Shown: positions 1 to 6,979 of the stretch, one piece after another
How the letters are laid out: every line of letters starts with the position of its first letter
Numbering within the stretch: the first letter of the stretch is position 1
NCBI GenBank assembly: GCA_028681035.1
Contig: JAQUJJ010000046.1
Coordinates: 1-25,260 of the forward strand
DNA length: 25,260 nt
DNA from: Candidatus Cloacimonadota bacterium
Lineage (GTDB): Bacteria > Cloacimonadota > Cloacimonadia > Cloacimonadales > Cloacimonadaceae
Reading direction: 5' to 3'
Program-made: the position numbers and the translations under genes
The notes under the pieces: generated by a model
Told to the model about the DNA's origin: nothing
Databases searched by the model: none
Seen by the model: the letters and a program-made list of their open reading frames with translations, nothing else

Positions 1-208
1 AAGTAGTTTGAATAAATCGACTTCTGCGCTTTAACATAGTCTAATATATTCTAAACACCCTATATTGCTAACTTTTGGGCATATTGGGGTTCTGTGCCTA
101 AATCACGGGGTATTTTTCATGTAAAAAAACCCGCAGCAGTTTTAACTAACCTTAGAGACCTAACTATCAGCATTACTTAAGCGGCAAAAATATGAGCTAA
201 ACCGTGGG
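1..208. other. Intergenic DNA, no gene seen
   Basis: This AT-rich stretch at the window edge lies downstream of the minus-strand MNT gene. I see no coding frame. The only structure is an imperfect AT-rich fold-back at 108-132 (GGGTATTTTT against AAAAAAACCC, one mismatch). It could help end transcription of the leftward pair but lacks the GC-rich stem of a normal intrinsic terminator. Confidence 0.4.
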
Positions 209-526
209 TTAAACAACCTTCCGCATGTCCGGCTTTAGCGATAGGATAAAAGGATTATTCTCCAGCTCTTCCGGCAAGGTAGGATGAGGTTCTATTCTCA
301 GATCAACTTTTCTTCGAGCCCGCATCAGCAGCATAGTATCCTCTATGATGTTACCTTTCCAGTCTTTAGATACTACAATTAAATCTATGTCGCTATCCTG
401 ATCGGCGGTACCTTTGGCATACGAACCAAAAAGATAGATGGCATCAACCGTAATTTGCTGGTTAAGGATTTCAGCATATTGCCTTATAATTTGCTCTAAT
501 TGGGTGATACTTGTGATTGCAACCAT
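209..526 (-). CDS. MNT-type minimal nucleotidyltransferase (antitoxin-like)
   Basis: This 105-residue protein is a minimal nucleotidyltransferase of the MNT family. The signature is clear: G34-S35 with the Y-A-K-G-T run, the D46-x-D48 metal-binding pair, and a third carboxylate at D75 (V-D-L-R). Family members paired with HEPN proteins act as antitoxins, and characterised cases AMPylate the HEPN partner. The catalytic triad is intact, so activity is plausible. It is the second gene of a leftward pair: its ATG lies 22 nt past the HEPN stop, and would lie inside the HEPN gene if the HEPN frameshift were repaired, an overlap of about 31 nt. Its function as an antitoxin is inferred from the family and the neighbour. 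An orphan housekeeping nucleotidyltransferase is less likely because of the pairing. Confidence 0.88.
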   Translation of the reverse strand: MVAITSITQLEQIIRQYAEILNQQITVDAIYLFGSYAKGTADQDSDIDLIVVSKDWKGNIIEDTMLLMRARRKVDLRIEPHPTLPEELENNPFILSLKPDMRKVV

Positions 527-547
527 TGGTAAAGATCCTTAATGATG

Positions 548-895
548 TTAAATTCTAGTTTCTGTATATTCCTGTGTACAGCTTTGGTAGAACCTGTTTT
601 TGTAATCAGGATACCTCGCACTGATATTAAAAGTGGTGATCACATCAAGCTTATCTTTTATTGTTTCACCCGTATCTATCCCTGTTATCTCAAAAAGACG
701 CATTAAATCGTGGGTTCTTGGTATCGGGATGTCTGTATTTTGGGTAAGCAGTGCTTTCAACGTCTTTTCGATTACTAAGTGTCCCCAAAATAGAGTCCAA
801 TGAAATTGTCTATTGGCATACATGATTTCCATGGTTTCATAATCTGCTTGTGCGGTATCAAGCCAATAATGGACATAGGCATCTTTGTTGCTCAT
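548..895 (-). CDS. HEPN-domain protein (toxin-like), frameshifted near the C-terminus
   Basis: This 115-residue HEPN protein carries the family's HLVIEKTLKALL helix (39-50), the PRTHDL segment (59-64) and the ARYPDYKNRFY segment (93-103). HEPN proteins next to an MNT gene are usually RNase-type toxins. I do not see a convincing R-x4-6-H active-site motif, so RNase activity is uncertain. The frame stops after Y-T-E-T-R-I, short of the family's usual final helix. Reading one base further on (from 549 leftwards) gives NIIKDLYQWLQSQVSPN and a stop at 498-496, which looks like the missing end. The gene therefore seems to carry a one-base insertion, or a +1 shift or a sequencing error, at 549-552. 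A purine-rich AAGGGA lies about 9 nt before the ATG. Confidence 0.85.
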   Translation of the reverse strand: MSNKDAYVHYWLDTAQADYETMEIMYANRQFHWTLFWGHLVIEKTLKALLTQNTDIPIPRTHDLMRLFEITGIDTGETIKDKLDVITTFNISARYPDYKNRFYQSCTQEYTETRI

Positions 896-920
896 AGCAT
901 ATTCCCTTTACTTTAAACTG

Positions 921-948
921 TTCGTACACTTTATATAAATCCTGTCAA
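921..948 (-). promoter_or_regulatory. Possible promoter of the HEPN-MNT pair
   Basis: On the minus strand a perfect TTGACA (948-943) is followed after 16 nt by TACGAA (926-921), which is a weak -10 match. The position, 26 nt before the HEPN start codon, is reasonable. The -35 is good and the -10 poor, so this is tentative. Confidence 0.3.
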
Positions 949-983
949 GAGCGAATCTATTAGTTCGCATTCCCTTTTGGACG

Positions 984-1225
984 CAGGCTGTTGAAAAAGT
1001 CCCGAAGGGACGAAATACATTAGCCTGGGGTGTAGCGAAGCGAAACCCCAGGTCAGCATTAAGAGAGACAAAAAGCCCTATTAGGGCGACATATATAACA
1101 ATATAGCAATATGTTGCCAGTTACTGTGTCACCCCCATGGGGTTTGTTTGATACTCCTATTCATACCTGAGGTTCACACCTCAGGCTAAAGTATTCCACC
1201 TCTATCGAGGTTTGTCAACAGCCTG
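984..1225. repeat. REP/MITE-like hairpin cluster bounded by inverted repeats
   Basis: The stretch is bounded by 15-bp inverted repeats with one mismatch (984-998 CAGGCTGTTGAAAAA and 1211-1225). Inside lie five short palindromes: GTCCC/GGGAC at 999-1011, CCTGGGGT/ACCCCAGG at 1024-1052, GCCCT/AGGGC at 1075-1087, CCCCATGGGG at 1133-1142 and CCTGAGGT/ACCTCAGG at 1166-1185. No coding frame is present. The form fits a non-autonomous REP-like element of the kind moved by Y1 transposases, though no transposase is in the window. Confidence 0.6.
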
Positions 1226-1244
1226 AATCCCTTTAGGGATGATA

Positions 1245-1425
1245 GGTTTTAGCGACAGGTTTTAACCCGGCGTGAGAAAGGTGTCGGATAAAAGAAACGG
1301 GGTGATAGGTGGCTTTGTAGCTGAGTTAATATTTTCAGACATATATAATTACATCTGTCATCCCGCGGGGACTAATAATTTGTTTTTGCTCCATTTTCGC
1401 CGGGTTAAAACCCATCGCTAATACC
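1245..1425. repeat. Second REP/MITE-like element with long terminal inverted repeats
   Basis: Arms of 28 nt at 1245-1272 and 1398-1425 are inverted copies differing at about four positions; both contain GTTTTAACCCGGCG or its complement. A GTCCC/GGGAC hairpin at 1430-1442 directly follows and has the same stem as the hairpin at 999-1011 in the neighbouring element. A CCCGCGGG palindrome lies at 1362-1369. There is no coding frame. The shared hairpin suggests that the two elements belong to one repeat family. Confidence 0.6.
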
Positions 1426-1442
1426 TTTCGTCCCGCCGGGAC

Positions 1443-1886
1443 TGCTGTCTTGTATATTTGGATCTCAATGTGTCTTACCCACCATAAATGAACTTGAACC
1501 AAATAGATATCATTATTGAAATAGGAAACTCTAGCCTTAGGATTATTACTAATTTATCTGCTATATCATTAATACTATCCATAGCAGTTCTTTGTCATCA
1601 TTTCATGTCTTGCATTCTTGCCCATTGGCAAAAATAAATCCCAATTCTGTCCCAAAATCTTGGATTTGTCCCCCTTACATTATAGAGACATGATAAAAGT
1701 TGATGTGCTGGAGAGTCGAAATGTAAGGTGTGGAAAACAACGCTGATATTGAATGTTAGAAAAGGTATTAGTTAAGAAAACCCACAAACTGCCGCAATAA
1801 TAAGTTTTTATAGTAAATCAGTGATGGTTTTCACCTTTTTTGCCTTATCATATTAATGACGTGCGAAATTATGCCAAGGTCAAGAT
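1443..1886. other. Non-coding leader region upstream of the AhpD-like gene
   Basis: No convincing gene is seen here. The only notable structure is a perfect 9-bp inverted repeat, CCTTACATT at 1673-1681 and AATGTAAGG at 1720-1728, with a 38-nt spacer. It is long-range and could be chance or a regulatory site. I could not identify a strong -35/-10 pair for the gene that follows. Confidence 0.35.
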
Positions 1887-1893
1887 AAGGAGG
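1887..1893 (+). promoter_or_regulatory. Strong ribosome binding site of the AhpD-like gene
   Basis: AAGGAGG lies 5 nt before the ATG at 1899 and fixes the start of the AhpD-like gene. Confidence 0.8.
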
Positions 1894-1898
1894 AACAA

Positions 1899-2495
1899 AT
1901 GTTAACAGGATTCAAAAAACGCATATACACTCCAGGTGTGCTGGCAGGAGACATCTGGTTCTTGCTGACAAATATTGGCGGATTTGCCGCTTCCAGAAAG
2001 AATAAGAAACTAAACCGTGTTTTTATCGAAAAGATCATGAGTGTGGTAACCGCTGTAAATGGCTGTGTATATTGCTCTTGGTTCCATGCCAAAGAAGCAA
2101 CATCCGCAGGAATTAGCCAAGCTGAGATAGACAACCTGTTCAAGCTCCAGTTCGATACTGAAGCCGACGAATATGAACTCCCTGCATTGAAGTATGCCCA
2201 ACATTTTGCGGAGACTGAGCGCAAACCAGATCCCCAGGAAAAAACTGCGTTTGTCGGTTATTACGGAGCTAAAACAGCTTGGGAAATAATGCTCTTTATC
2301 AGGCTGATCTTTTGGGGGAACTTGCTTGGGAATACCTATGATGCGTTTCTCAGCAGACTAAAGGGAAATCCTGCGCCGAATAGCAATGCCATCTTTGAGT
2401 TCTTCTTCTTTATTTTCGCCTTTCCTCTGTTATTCCCGGCTTCACTAATAATGAAGAGGCAAAACGGGAAAAACGTGAAAGCCAGCAAAGAATAA
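1899..2495 (+). CDS. AhpD/carboxymuconolactone decarboxylase-like protein
   Basis: This 198-residue protein belongs to the AhpD-like alkylhydroperoxidase/CMD superfamily. The active-site pattern E-x11-C-x2-C-x3-H is complete, with E44, C56, C59 and H63, the same spacing as the proton-relay and redox cysteines of AhpD. Such proteins use the two cysteines in peroxide reduction or related redox chemistry. The exact substrate here is not known. The last 45 residues include a Phe-rich hydrophobic segment (about 165-188) and then a Lys-rich tail, which suggests membrane attachment and is not typical of plain AhpD. The gene sits 86 nt upstream of the TetR-efflux operon on the same strand, with the putative TetR operator between them, so it may or may not be part of the same response. 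Confidence 0.82.
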   Translation: MLTGFKKRIYTPGVLAGDIWFLLTNIGGFAASRKNKKLNRVFIEKIMSVVTAVNGCVYCSWFHAKEATSAGISQAEIDNLFKLQFDTEADEYELPALKYAQHFAETERKPDPQEKTAFVGYYGAKTAWEIMLFIRLIFWGNLLGNTYDAFLSRLKGNPAPNSNAIFEFFFFIFAFPLLFPASLIMKRQNGKNVKASKE

Positions 2496-2535
2496 TATTG
2501 ACAAAAAACAAGGGTTGCAGTTCCTTGACCTCATG

Positions 2536-2555
2536 GTTTGACTATTGGGTCAAAC
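2536..2555. promoter_or_regulatory. Candidate TetR operator
   Basis: A perfect inverted repeat, GTTTGAC-N6-GTCAAAC, lies 26 nt before the start codon of the TetR-family gene. Size and symmetry fit a TetR-type dimer site, and the position suits autoregulation of the whole operon. Assignment to this regulator is inferred from position. Confidence 0.6.
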
Positions 2556-2581
2556 TCAGCAGTTAAAACTAAGGAGTAACC

Positions 2582-3199
2582 ATGGATACAGTTCATAACG
2601 CAGAAGACAGACTATTAGCGGCAGCGATAGAGGTTTTTTGCAACAGGGGTTATGCCGCTGCCCGAACCCAGGAAATAGCCGACCAAGCGGGGATATCAAA
2701 AGCCTCTCTACACTATTACTATCGTAGCAAGGAATTGTTATTCAGAAAAGCAGTGCAACAGGTATTTTCCCAGATAATACGGTATGTTGCAAGCAATATA
2801 AATGAAGAAAACAGCATTGAGCGCTTTGTCCAAAAGTTAGTTGATGACATCTACGAGATGTTTTTGTTAAACAGAAAGCAGGCTATCTTTGTTTTTACAG
2901 AGATGATTAAGCATGAAGAACTGCTGGATGAGATTGTGAACGGAATAGATAGAACTGCCCTTTTGGAAGGCGTGATGAGGAAGTTCAGCAAAGAGCGTGC
3001 AGCAGGTAAAATCAAAGACATAGAGCCTGTGGATTTGCTGGTAAACATCATATCCATGTGTGTCTATCCCATTATGGCAGAGCCTTTGCTAAAAAGGGTG
3101 CTATCGCTGTCTGATAATGAGTATAAGGCTTTGCTAATGCGCCGTAAGCAGATGACGATGGACTTTGTGTTAAGTGCCATTCTGAAGGAGAAACCGTGA
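2582..3199 (+). CDS. TetR/AcrR-family transcriptional regulator
   Basis: This 205-residue regulator has a canonical N-terminal TetR domain. The helix-turn-helix covers about residues 29-48 (T-Q-E-I-A-D-Q-A-G-I-S-K-A-S-L-H-Y-Y-Y), followed by the usual R-S-K-E-L-L-F. The C-terminal helical domain, which would bind the ligand, is not diagnostic. It is the first gene of a seven-gene run: its stop TGA overlaps the GTG start of the TolC-type gene, so the two are translationally coupled. AAGGAG lies 5 nt before the ATG. In E. coli the comparable exporter ybhGFSR is linked to the TetR-type regulator CecR. The parallel supports a role as local repressor of the efflux genes, probably through the 2536-2555 inverted repeat. 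The inducing compound cannot be read from sequence. Confidence 0.92.
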   Translation: MDTVHNAEDRLLAAAIEVFCNRGYAAARTQEIADQAGISKASLHYYYRSKELLFRKAVQQVFSQIIRYVASNINEENSIERFVQKLVDDIYEMFLLNRKQAIFVFTEMIKHEELLDEIVNGIDRTALLEGVMRKFSKERAAGKIKDIEPVDLLVNIISMCVYPIMAEPLLKRVLSLSDNEYKALLMRRKQMTMDFVLSAILKEKP

Positions 3200-4455
3200 A
3201 GAAGATATTGTTTAGTTTGCTGGCTATTTTTGTGGCTTACAGCCTCTGGAGCCTCAGCTTGCAAGAATGCCTGCAAAACCTTAGGCAGACCACTCCCTTG
3301 CAAAGCAATATTGCTAATATCGAGGGACAAAAGAAGCTTAAGGATAAAAGCCTTTCAGCGGGTTATTACCCCTCCCTAAGCGTCGTGGGTGATCTGGGAT
3401 ACAATAGCGAAGTTACCAGTCTGAACACTGGTTCAGCCCTGCCTATCAATCTGCCCGAACCGGATAAAGATAGAGAAAGCCTGGGTTTGGAATTAAAACA
3501 AATGGTGTGGGATTCTGGAGTAACCAAACTGATGAAACAGATGAACAAACTGGAAAATCAGGCAAAGACTTGGGAAGTAAGTACAGCTATGGACAGCCGG
3601 GAAATGGAGGCGGTAAGCTTGTATTACCAGGTAATCTCATTAACCGAGGCTTTGGCTATCACGGAGCTGCAAACAGGCAGCCTGAACTCGCGTCTGGAAC
3701 AAGTAAAATCGGCATACCAGAACGGGATAAGAGAAGCATGCGATGTGCAATTAGTAAGCTACGATTTGCTAAGTAATAGCGACAGGGTGAATAGCTTGCA
3801 AAAGTCTAAACAAGCTGCCTTGGATAAGCTGGCACGTTTGTGTGGCATGGAACTAAGCAGCGATGTGGAACTAAACATACCTGATTTGCTTTTACCAGAA
3901 ACAGAAGAGTTTAACCGTGCAGAACTGAGCCGTTTGGAAACTCTGATTGCCTTGCAGCAGACAAATGCCCGCCTTGCGAAGCGCAAAAACTATCCCCAAG
4001 TATTTGCCCGTGCGATGGCTGGAATAGGCAAGCCCGGCTATAATATGTTTTCCACAGACTTGCACGATTATTACAGCGTGGGCTTAAGCCTTAGCTGGAA
4101 AATATGGGATTTTGGGCAAGGACAACAGCAAAACCGTATTGCCATGACCGAGGCTTCGATAATAGAGGCAAACAAGGCAAACCTTCTGCTTTCGCTGCAA
4201 AACGAGCTTAGCGGTCTGGACGCCGAATTGGAAAGCGTTGACAACAACATAACAACCAGCAAACAAAAAGTGGAACTTCTGGAGAAAATAGTGCAAGTCT
4301 TTGAAGATAAATACAGCTCTGGAATTATAACCACCACAGAGCTACTGATTCAAACCAATAACCTGCTAAGCGCAAAGCTGGAGCTGCAAAGCAGCATTAC
4401 TAAGCTTTCTGCCTTACAGGCAAAAAAACTGCTGCTCTTAGGAGGGAAAATATGA
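3196..4455 (+). CDS. TolC-type outer-membrane efflux channel
   Basis: This 419-residue protein has a signal peptide (MKKILFSLLAIFVAYS then L-W-S-L-S) and the two-fold helical/strand repeat of outer membrane efflux proteins, with long heptad-like helices at about 100-220 and 315-415. The beta segments contain Y-Y-P-S-L-S-V and Y-S-V-G-L-S-L-S-W-K-I-W-D-F-G, typical of the TolC/OEP family. It would form the outer-membrane duct for the ABC exporter encoded downstream. The start is GTG, with GAAGGAG 5 nt upstream, and it overlaps the TetR stop as GTGA. Its own stop overlaps the ATG of the adaptor gene as ATGA. E. coli ybhGFSR has no TolC gene of its own, so this operon looks self-contained. Confidence 0.9.
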   Translation: MKKILFSLLAIFVAYSLWSLSLQECLQNLRQTTPLQSNIANIEGQKKLKDKSLSAGYYPSLSVVGDLGYNSEVTSLNTGSALPINLPEPDKDRESLGLELKQMVWDSGVTKLMKQMNKLENQAKTWEVSTAMDSREMEAVSLYYQVISLTEALAITELQTGSLNSRLEQVKSAYQNGIREACDVQLVSYDLLSNSDRVNSLQKSKQAALDKLARLCGMELSSDVELNIPDLLLPETEEFNRAELSRLETLIALQQTNARLAKRKNYPQVFARAMAGIGKPGYNMFSTDLHDYYSVGLSLSWKIWDFGQGQQQNRIAMTEASIIEANKANLLLSLQNELSGLDAELESVDNNITTSKQKVELLEKIVQVFEDKYSSGIITTTELLIQTNNLLSAKLELQSSITKLSALQAKKLLLLGGKI

Positions 4456-5321
4456 AAGCTATATATGTATTGATGCTAATCGCACTTCTGGCGGGCTGTA
4501 CAAGCAAAGATAACAGCGATGCCTGGGGAAATTTTGAAGCAGAGGAGACAGTGCTCTCTGCCCGCATTGCCGGGAATATTATCGAGATGTATGTCCAGGA
4601 AGGCGATACTGTGCAAGCTGGTGAGCTGATTGCGGTAACAGATACCACAGATTTGGCACTCAGCCGCAGCGAATTGCAAGATAATATCCGCTTGCTGCAG
4701 CTAAAACAGAAAGCGGCGAATGAGAAGCTACAGCTTGGCTTAACCGAAAAAGGTAACCTGCAGATTGAACAACAACGCTTTGAGAAACTGCTGCTGCAGA
4801 ACGCCACAACTCAGAAACAGGTGGACGATATCAACGCCAACCTTAGGCTTAAAGAACAAAGCCTAAAGCTAAACAACACCGAAATCCAGATGGCTGGCTC
4901 GGAGATTAACATCGCCCAAACTAAGCTGCAAACAATTAACGCTAATATCGCTAAGTGCTATCTGAAAGCACCATATGAAGCAACCGTGCTTAGCACCTAT
5001 GCTGGAAAAGCAGAATTTGTGCCAAGCGGAAAACCGATAGTTAAGCTGGCAGATATGAAGAACCTTAAGGTGGTCTTTTACATCTCTGGCAGCCAACTTA
5101 CCAGTGTGAAAGTTGGTAAGGAGATCACGGTGCGGATAGACGGAGCTAAAAACCTGGAAACATACCCCGCCAAGATAAGCTATATCAGCAGTAAAGCAGA
5201 ATTTACTCCCAAAGTGATTCAGACCCGCGAAGAGCGCACTAAGCTGGTTTACCGGGTGGAAGCAATATGCGTAAGCAATGGCAATTTGAAGCTGGGGATG
5301 CCGGCGGAGATAGTGTTTTAG
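4452..5321 (+). CDS. HlyD-family periplasmic adaptor lipoprotein (YbhG-like)
   Basis: This 289-residue membrane fusion protein is predicted to bridge the inner-membrane ABC exporter and the TolC-type channel. The N-terminus is a lipoprotein signal with lipobox L-A-G-C, so the mature protein would start at C16 and be lipid-anchored. The order is: first half of the biotinyl-lipoyl-like domain (A38-R-I-A-G-N-I to about 65, with the E-G-D-T-V-Q-A-G-E turn), an alpha-helical hairpin (about 70-165), the second half of the lipoyl domain (L171-K-A-P-Y-E-A-T-V-L), and a beta-barrel domain to the end. The gene overlaps its neighbour upstream as ATGA and is separated from the first ATPase gene by 3 nt. 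Confidence 0.92.
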   Translation: MKAIYVLMLIALLAGCTSKDNSDAWGNFEAEETVLSARIAGNIIEMYVQEGDTVQAGELIAVTDTTDLALSRSELQDNIRLLQLKQKAANEKLQLGLTEKGNLQIEQQRFEKLLLQNATTQKQVDDINANLRLKEQSLKLNNTEIQMAGSEINIAQTKLQTINANIAKCYLKAPYEATVLSTYAGKAEFVPSGKPIVKLADMKNLKVVFYISGSQLTSVKVGKEITVRIDGAKNLETYPAKISYISSKAEFTPKVIQTREERTKLVYRVEAICVSNGNLKLGMPAEIVF

Positions 5322-5324
5322 GCG

Positions 5325-6248
5325 ATGCAAGCATTTATTAGTGCTCAGGGCTTAGTTAAGCACTACGGCAGTACCCTTGCCTTGGATAATGTGTCCTTCG
5401 AAGTATATCAGAACGAGATTCTTGGCTTTATTGGTCCCGATGGGGCAGGTAAAAGCACCTTGTTTGAGATATTGACCACTCTGCTCATACCCGATGCGGG
5501 AGAAGCCAGCATAAGCGGGATGGATATCCATAAGGACTACGGCAAAATACGCGCTTCCATTGGCTTTATGCCGGGGAGGTTCTCCCTGTATCAGGATTTA
5601 ACCGTGCAGGAAAACTTAAGTTTCTTTGCCAACATCTTTGGCAGCAGTATAGAAGAAAACTATCACCTGATACAGGGGATATATGAGCTGCTGAAACCTT
5701 TTGCCAAGCGTAAAGCAGGTGCACTCTCCGGAGGGATGAAGCAGAAACTTGCCCTGTGTTGTGCTCTTATTCACAAGCCCTTAGCTCTGTTTTTAGACGA
5801 ACCTACCACCGGAGTGGATGCCGTATCCCGCACGGAATTCTGGGATAACCTGATGCAGATTAGGGATAGCGGCATACCCATAGTGGTTTCTACTCCATAC
5901 ATGGACGAAGCTACACGCTGCGACAGAGTTGCTATGATATACAGCGGCAAAATTATGAAGCTGGATACCCCTGATAACATAATAAAAGGCTATGAAGGCA
6001 AGCTGTTATCTATTACATGTAAGGATAGGCAAAAGCCAAAAGCATTGTTACAAAACCAGGCTGCCATTACCAGCCTGTATTCCTTTGGTGATGCTTTGCA
6101 TGTAAGCCTGAATAATGCAGATGCCTCTACAATGGAGAACATAAACAGCAAGCTGGAACAAGGCATGGATTCGCCATATCAGATTAGGGAAATCTTAGCT
6201 ACTTTCGAGGATTGTTTCCTGCAGCTTATGGGACAGATGAGAAAATGA
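5325..6248 (+). CDS. ABC exporter ATPase 1 (YbhF N-half-like, degenerate Q- and H-loops)
   Basis: This 307-residue ATPase contains Walker A G37-P-D-G-A-G-K-S-T45, signature L134-S-G-G-M and Walker B ending in D158-E159. Two switch residues are changed. The Q-loop reads F-M-P-G84 where a glutamine is expected, and the H-loop reads S-T-P191 where a histidine is expected. About 80 residues follow the ATPase core, as in drug-type ABC-2 exporters. With the next gene it corresponds to the two halves of fused YbhF-type ATPases. The altered residues suggest that the ATP site built on this subunit's Walker motifs turns over poorly, while its intact signature motif serves the partner's site. The stop overlaps the next start as ATGA. 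Proline at the H-loop may be common in this subfamily; an alignment would tell. Confidence 0.93.
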   Translation: MQAFISAQGLVKHYGSTLALDNVSFEVYQNEILGFIGPDGAGKSTLFEILTTLLIPDAGEASISGMDIHKDYGKIRASIGFMPGRFSLYQDLTVQENLSFFANIFGSSIEENYHLIQGIYELLKPFAKRKAGALSGGMKQKLALCCALIHKPLALFLDEPTTGVDAVSRTEFWDNLMQIRDSGIPIVVSTPYMDEATRCDRVAMIYSGKIMKLDTPDNIIKGYEGKLLSITCKDRQKPKALLQNQAAITSLYSFGDALHVSLNNADASTMENINSKLEQGMDSPYQIREILATFEDCFLQLMGQMRK

Positions 6249-6979
6249 GTGATGTAATTATCCAGGCAAGCAATCTCAGCCGCAGGTTTGGCAATTTCGT
6301 GGCAGTGGACAACATCACTTTCGAGGTAAATAAAGGGGAAATCTTCGGCTTTCTGGGTGCGAATGGTGCAGGCAAAACCACTGCCATGCGCATCCTTTGC
6401 GGTTTGTTAGCCCCAAGCTCGGGCAGTGCCACTGTTTGCGGTTACGATGTAGCGACTCAAAGCGAACAAGTTAAGCTGAATATAGGATACATGAGCCAAA
6501 AGTTTTCCTTGTTTGATGACCTCAGCGTGTGGGATAACATCAGTTTCTATGCAGGGATATACAAGATGTCCCGCGCAGAGATTAAGGACGCTGGCAACAC
6601 AATGCTAGACAAACTGGAGCTTAGCCAATACAAAAACAGGCTAGTAGGCTCTTTGCCTCTGGGCTGGAAACAGAAGCTGGCTTTTGCCATCGCCATTATA
6701 CACAAACCGCAGCTTGTTTTCCTGGACGAACCTACCGGAGGAGTGGATCCCATTACCCGCAGAGCTTTTTGGGATATGCTTTACGCTGCTGCTTCCGAAG
6801 GCATAACCGTATTTGTTACCACCCACTATCTGGATGAGGCAGAATATTGCGATAGAATATCCATCATGGTAAATGGCAAAATTGGCGCACTTGGCACTCC
6901 CATAGAACTGAAAGAGCAGTTTAAGGTGCAAAGCATCTACGATGTAATATTGGCATTGGCAAGAAGGGAAGAAACATGA
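6245..6979 (+). CDS. ABC exporter ATPase 2 (YbhF C-half-like, degenerate signature)
   Basis: This 244-residue ATPase has Walker A G38-A-N-G-A-G-K-T-T46, Q-loop Q85, Walker B ending in D161-E162, and H-loop H194 (T-T-H-Y-L-D-E-A), all consensus. Its signature is not LSGG but S136-L-P-L-G-W, an altered form. I chose the ATG at 6245 rather than an in-frame ATG at 6212, because 6245 gives the ATGA overlap with the previous stop and a normal ABC N-terminus. Paired with ATPase 1, its Walker site faces an intact LSGG, so this is the predicted active site of the heterodimer. The stop overlaps the first permease start as ATGA. Confidence 0.93.
   Translation: MSDVIIQASNLSRRFGNFVAVDNITFEVNKGEIFGFLGANGAGKTTAMRILCGLLAPSSGSATVCGYDVATQSEQVKLNIGYMSQKFSLFDDLSVWDNISFYAGIYKMSRAEIKDAGNTMLDKLELSQYKNRLVGSLPLGWKQKLAFAIAIIHKPQLVFLDEPTGGVDPITRRAFWDMLYAAASEGITVFVTTHYLDEAEYCDRISIMVNGKIGALGTPIELKEQFKVQSIYDVILALARREET

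Noticed and set aside
1880..2224. 114-residue antisense frame opposite the AhpD-like gene
   Set aside because: The sense frame has a complete catalytic motif and a strong ribosome binding site; the antisense frame has neither.
4654..4670. Sigma-54-like TTGGCAC inside the adaptor gene
   Set aside because: The -12 element reads CGCA rather than TTGC, and the site lies within a coding sequence with no gene start downstream.
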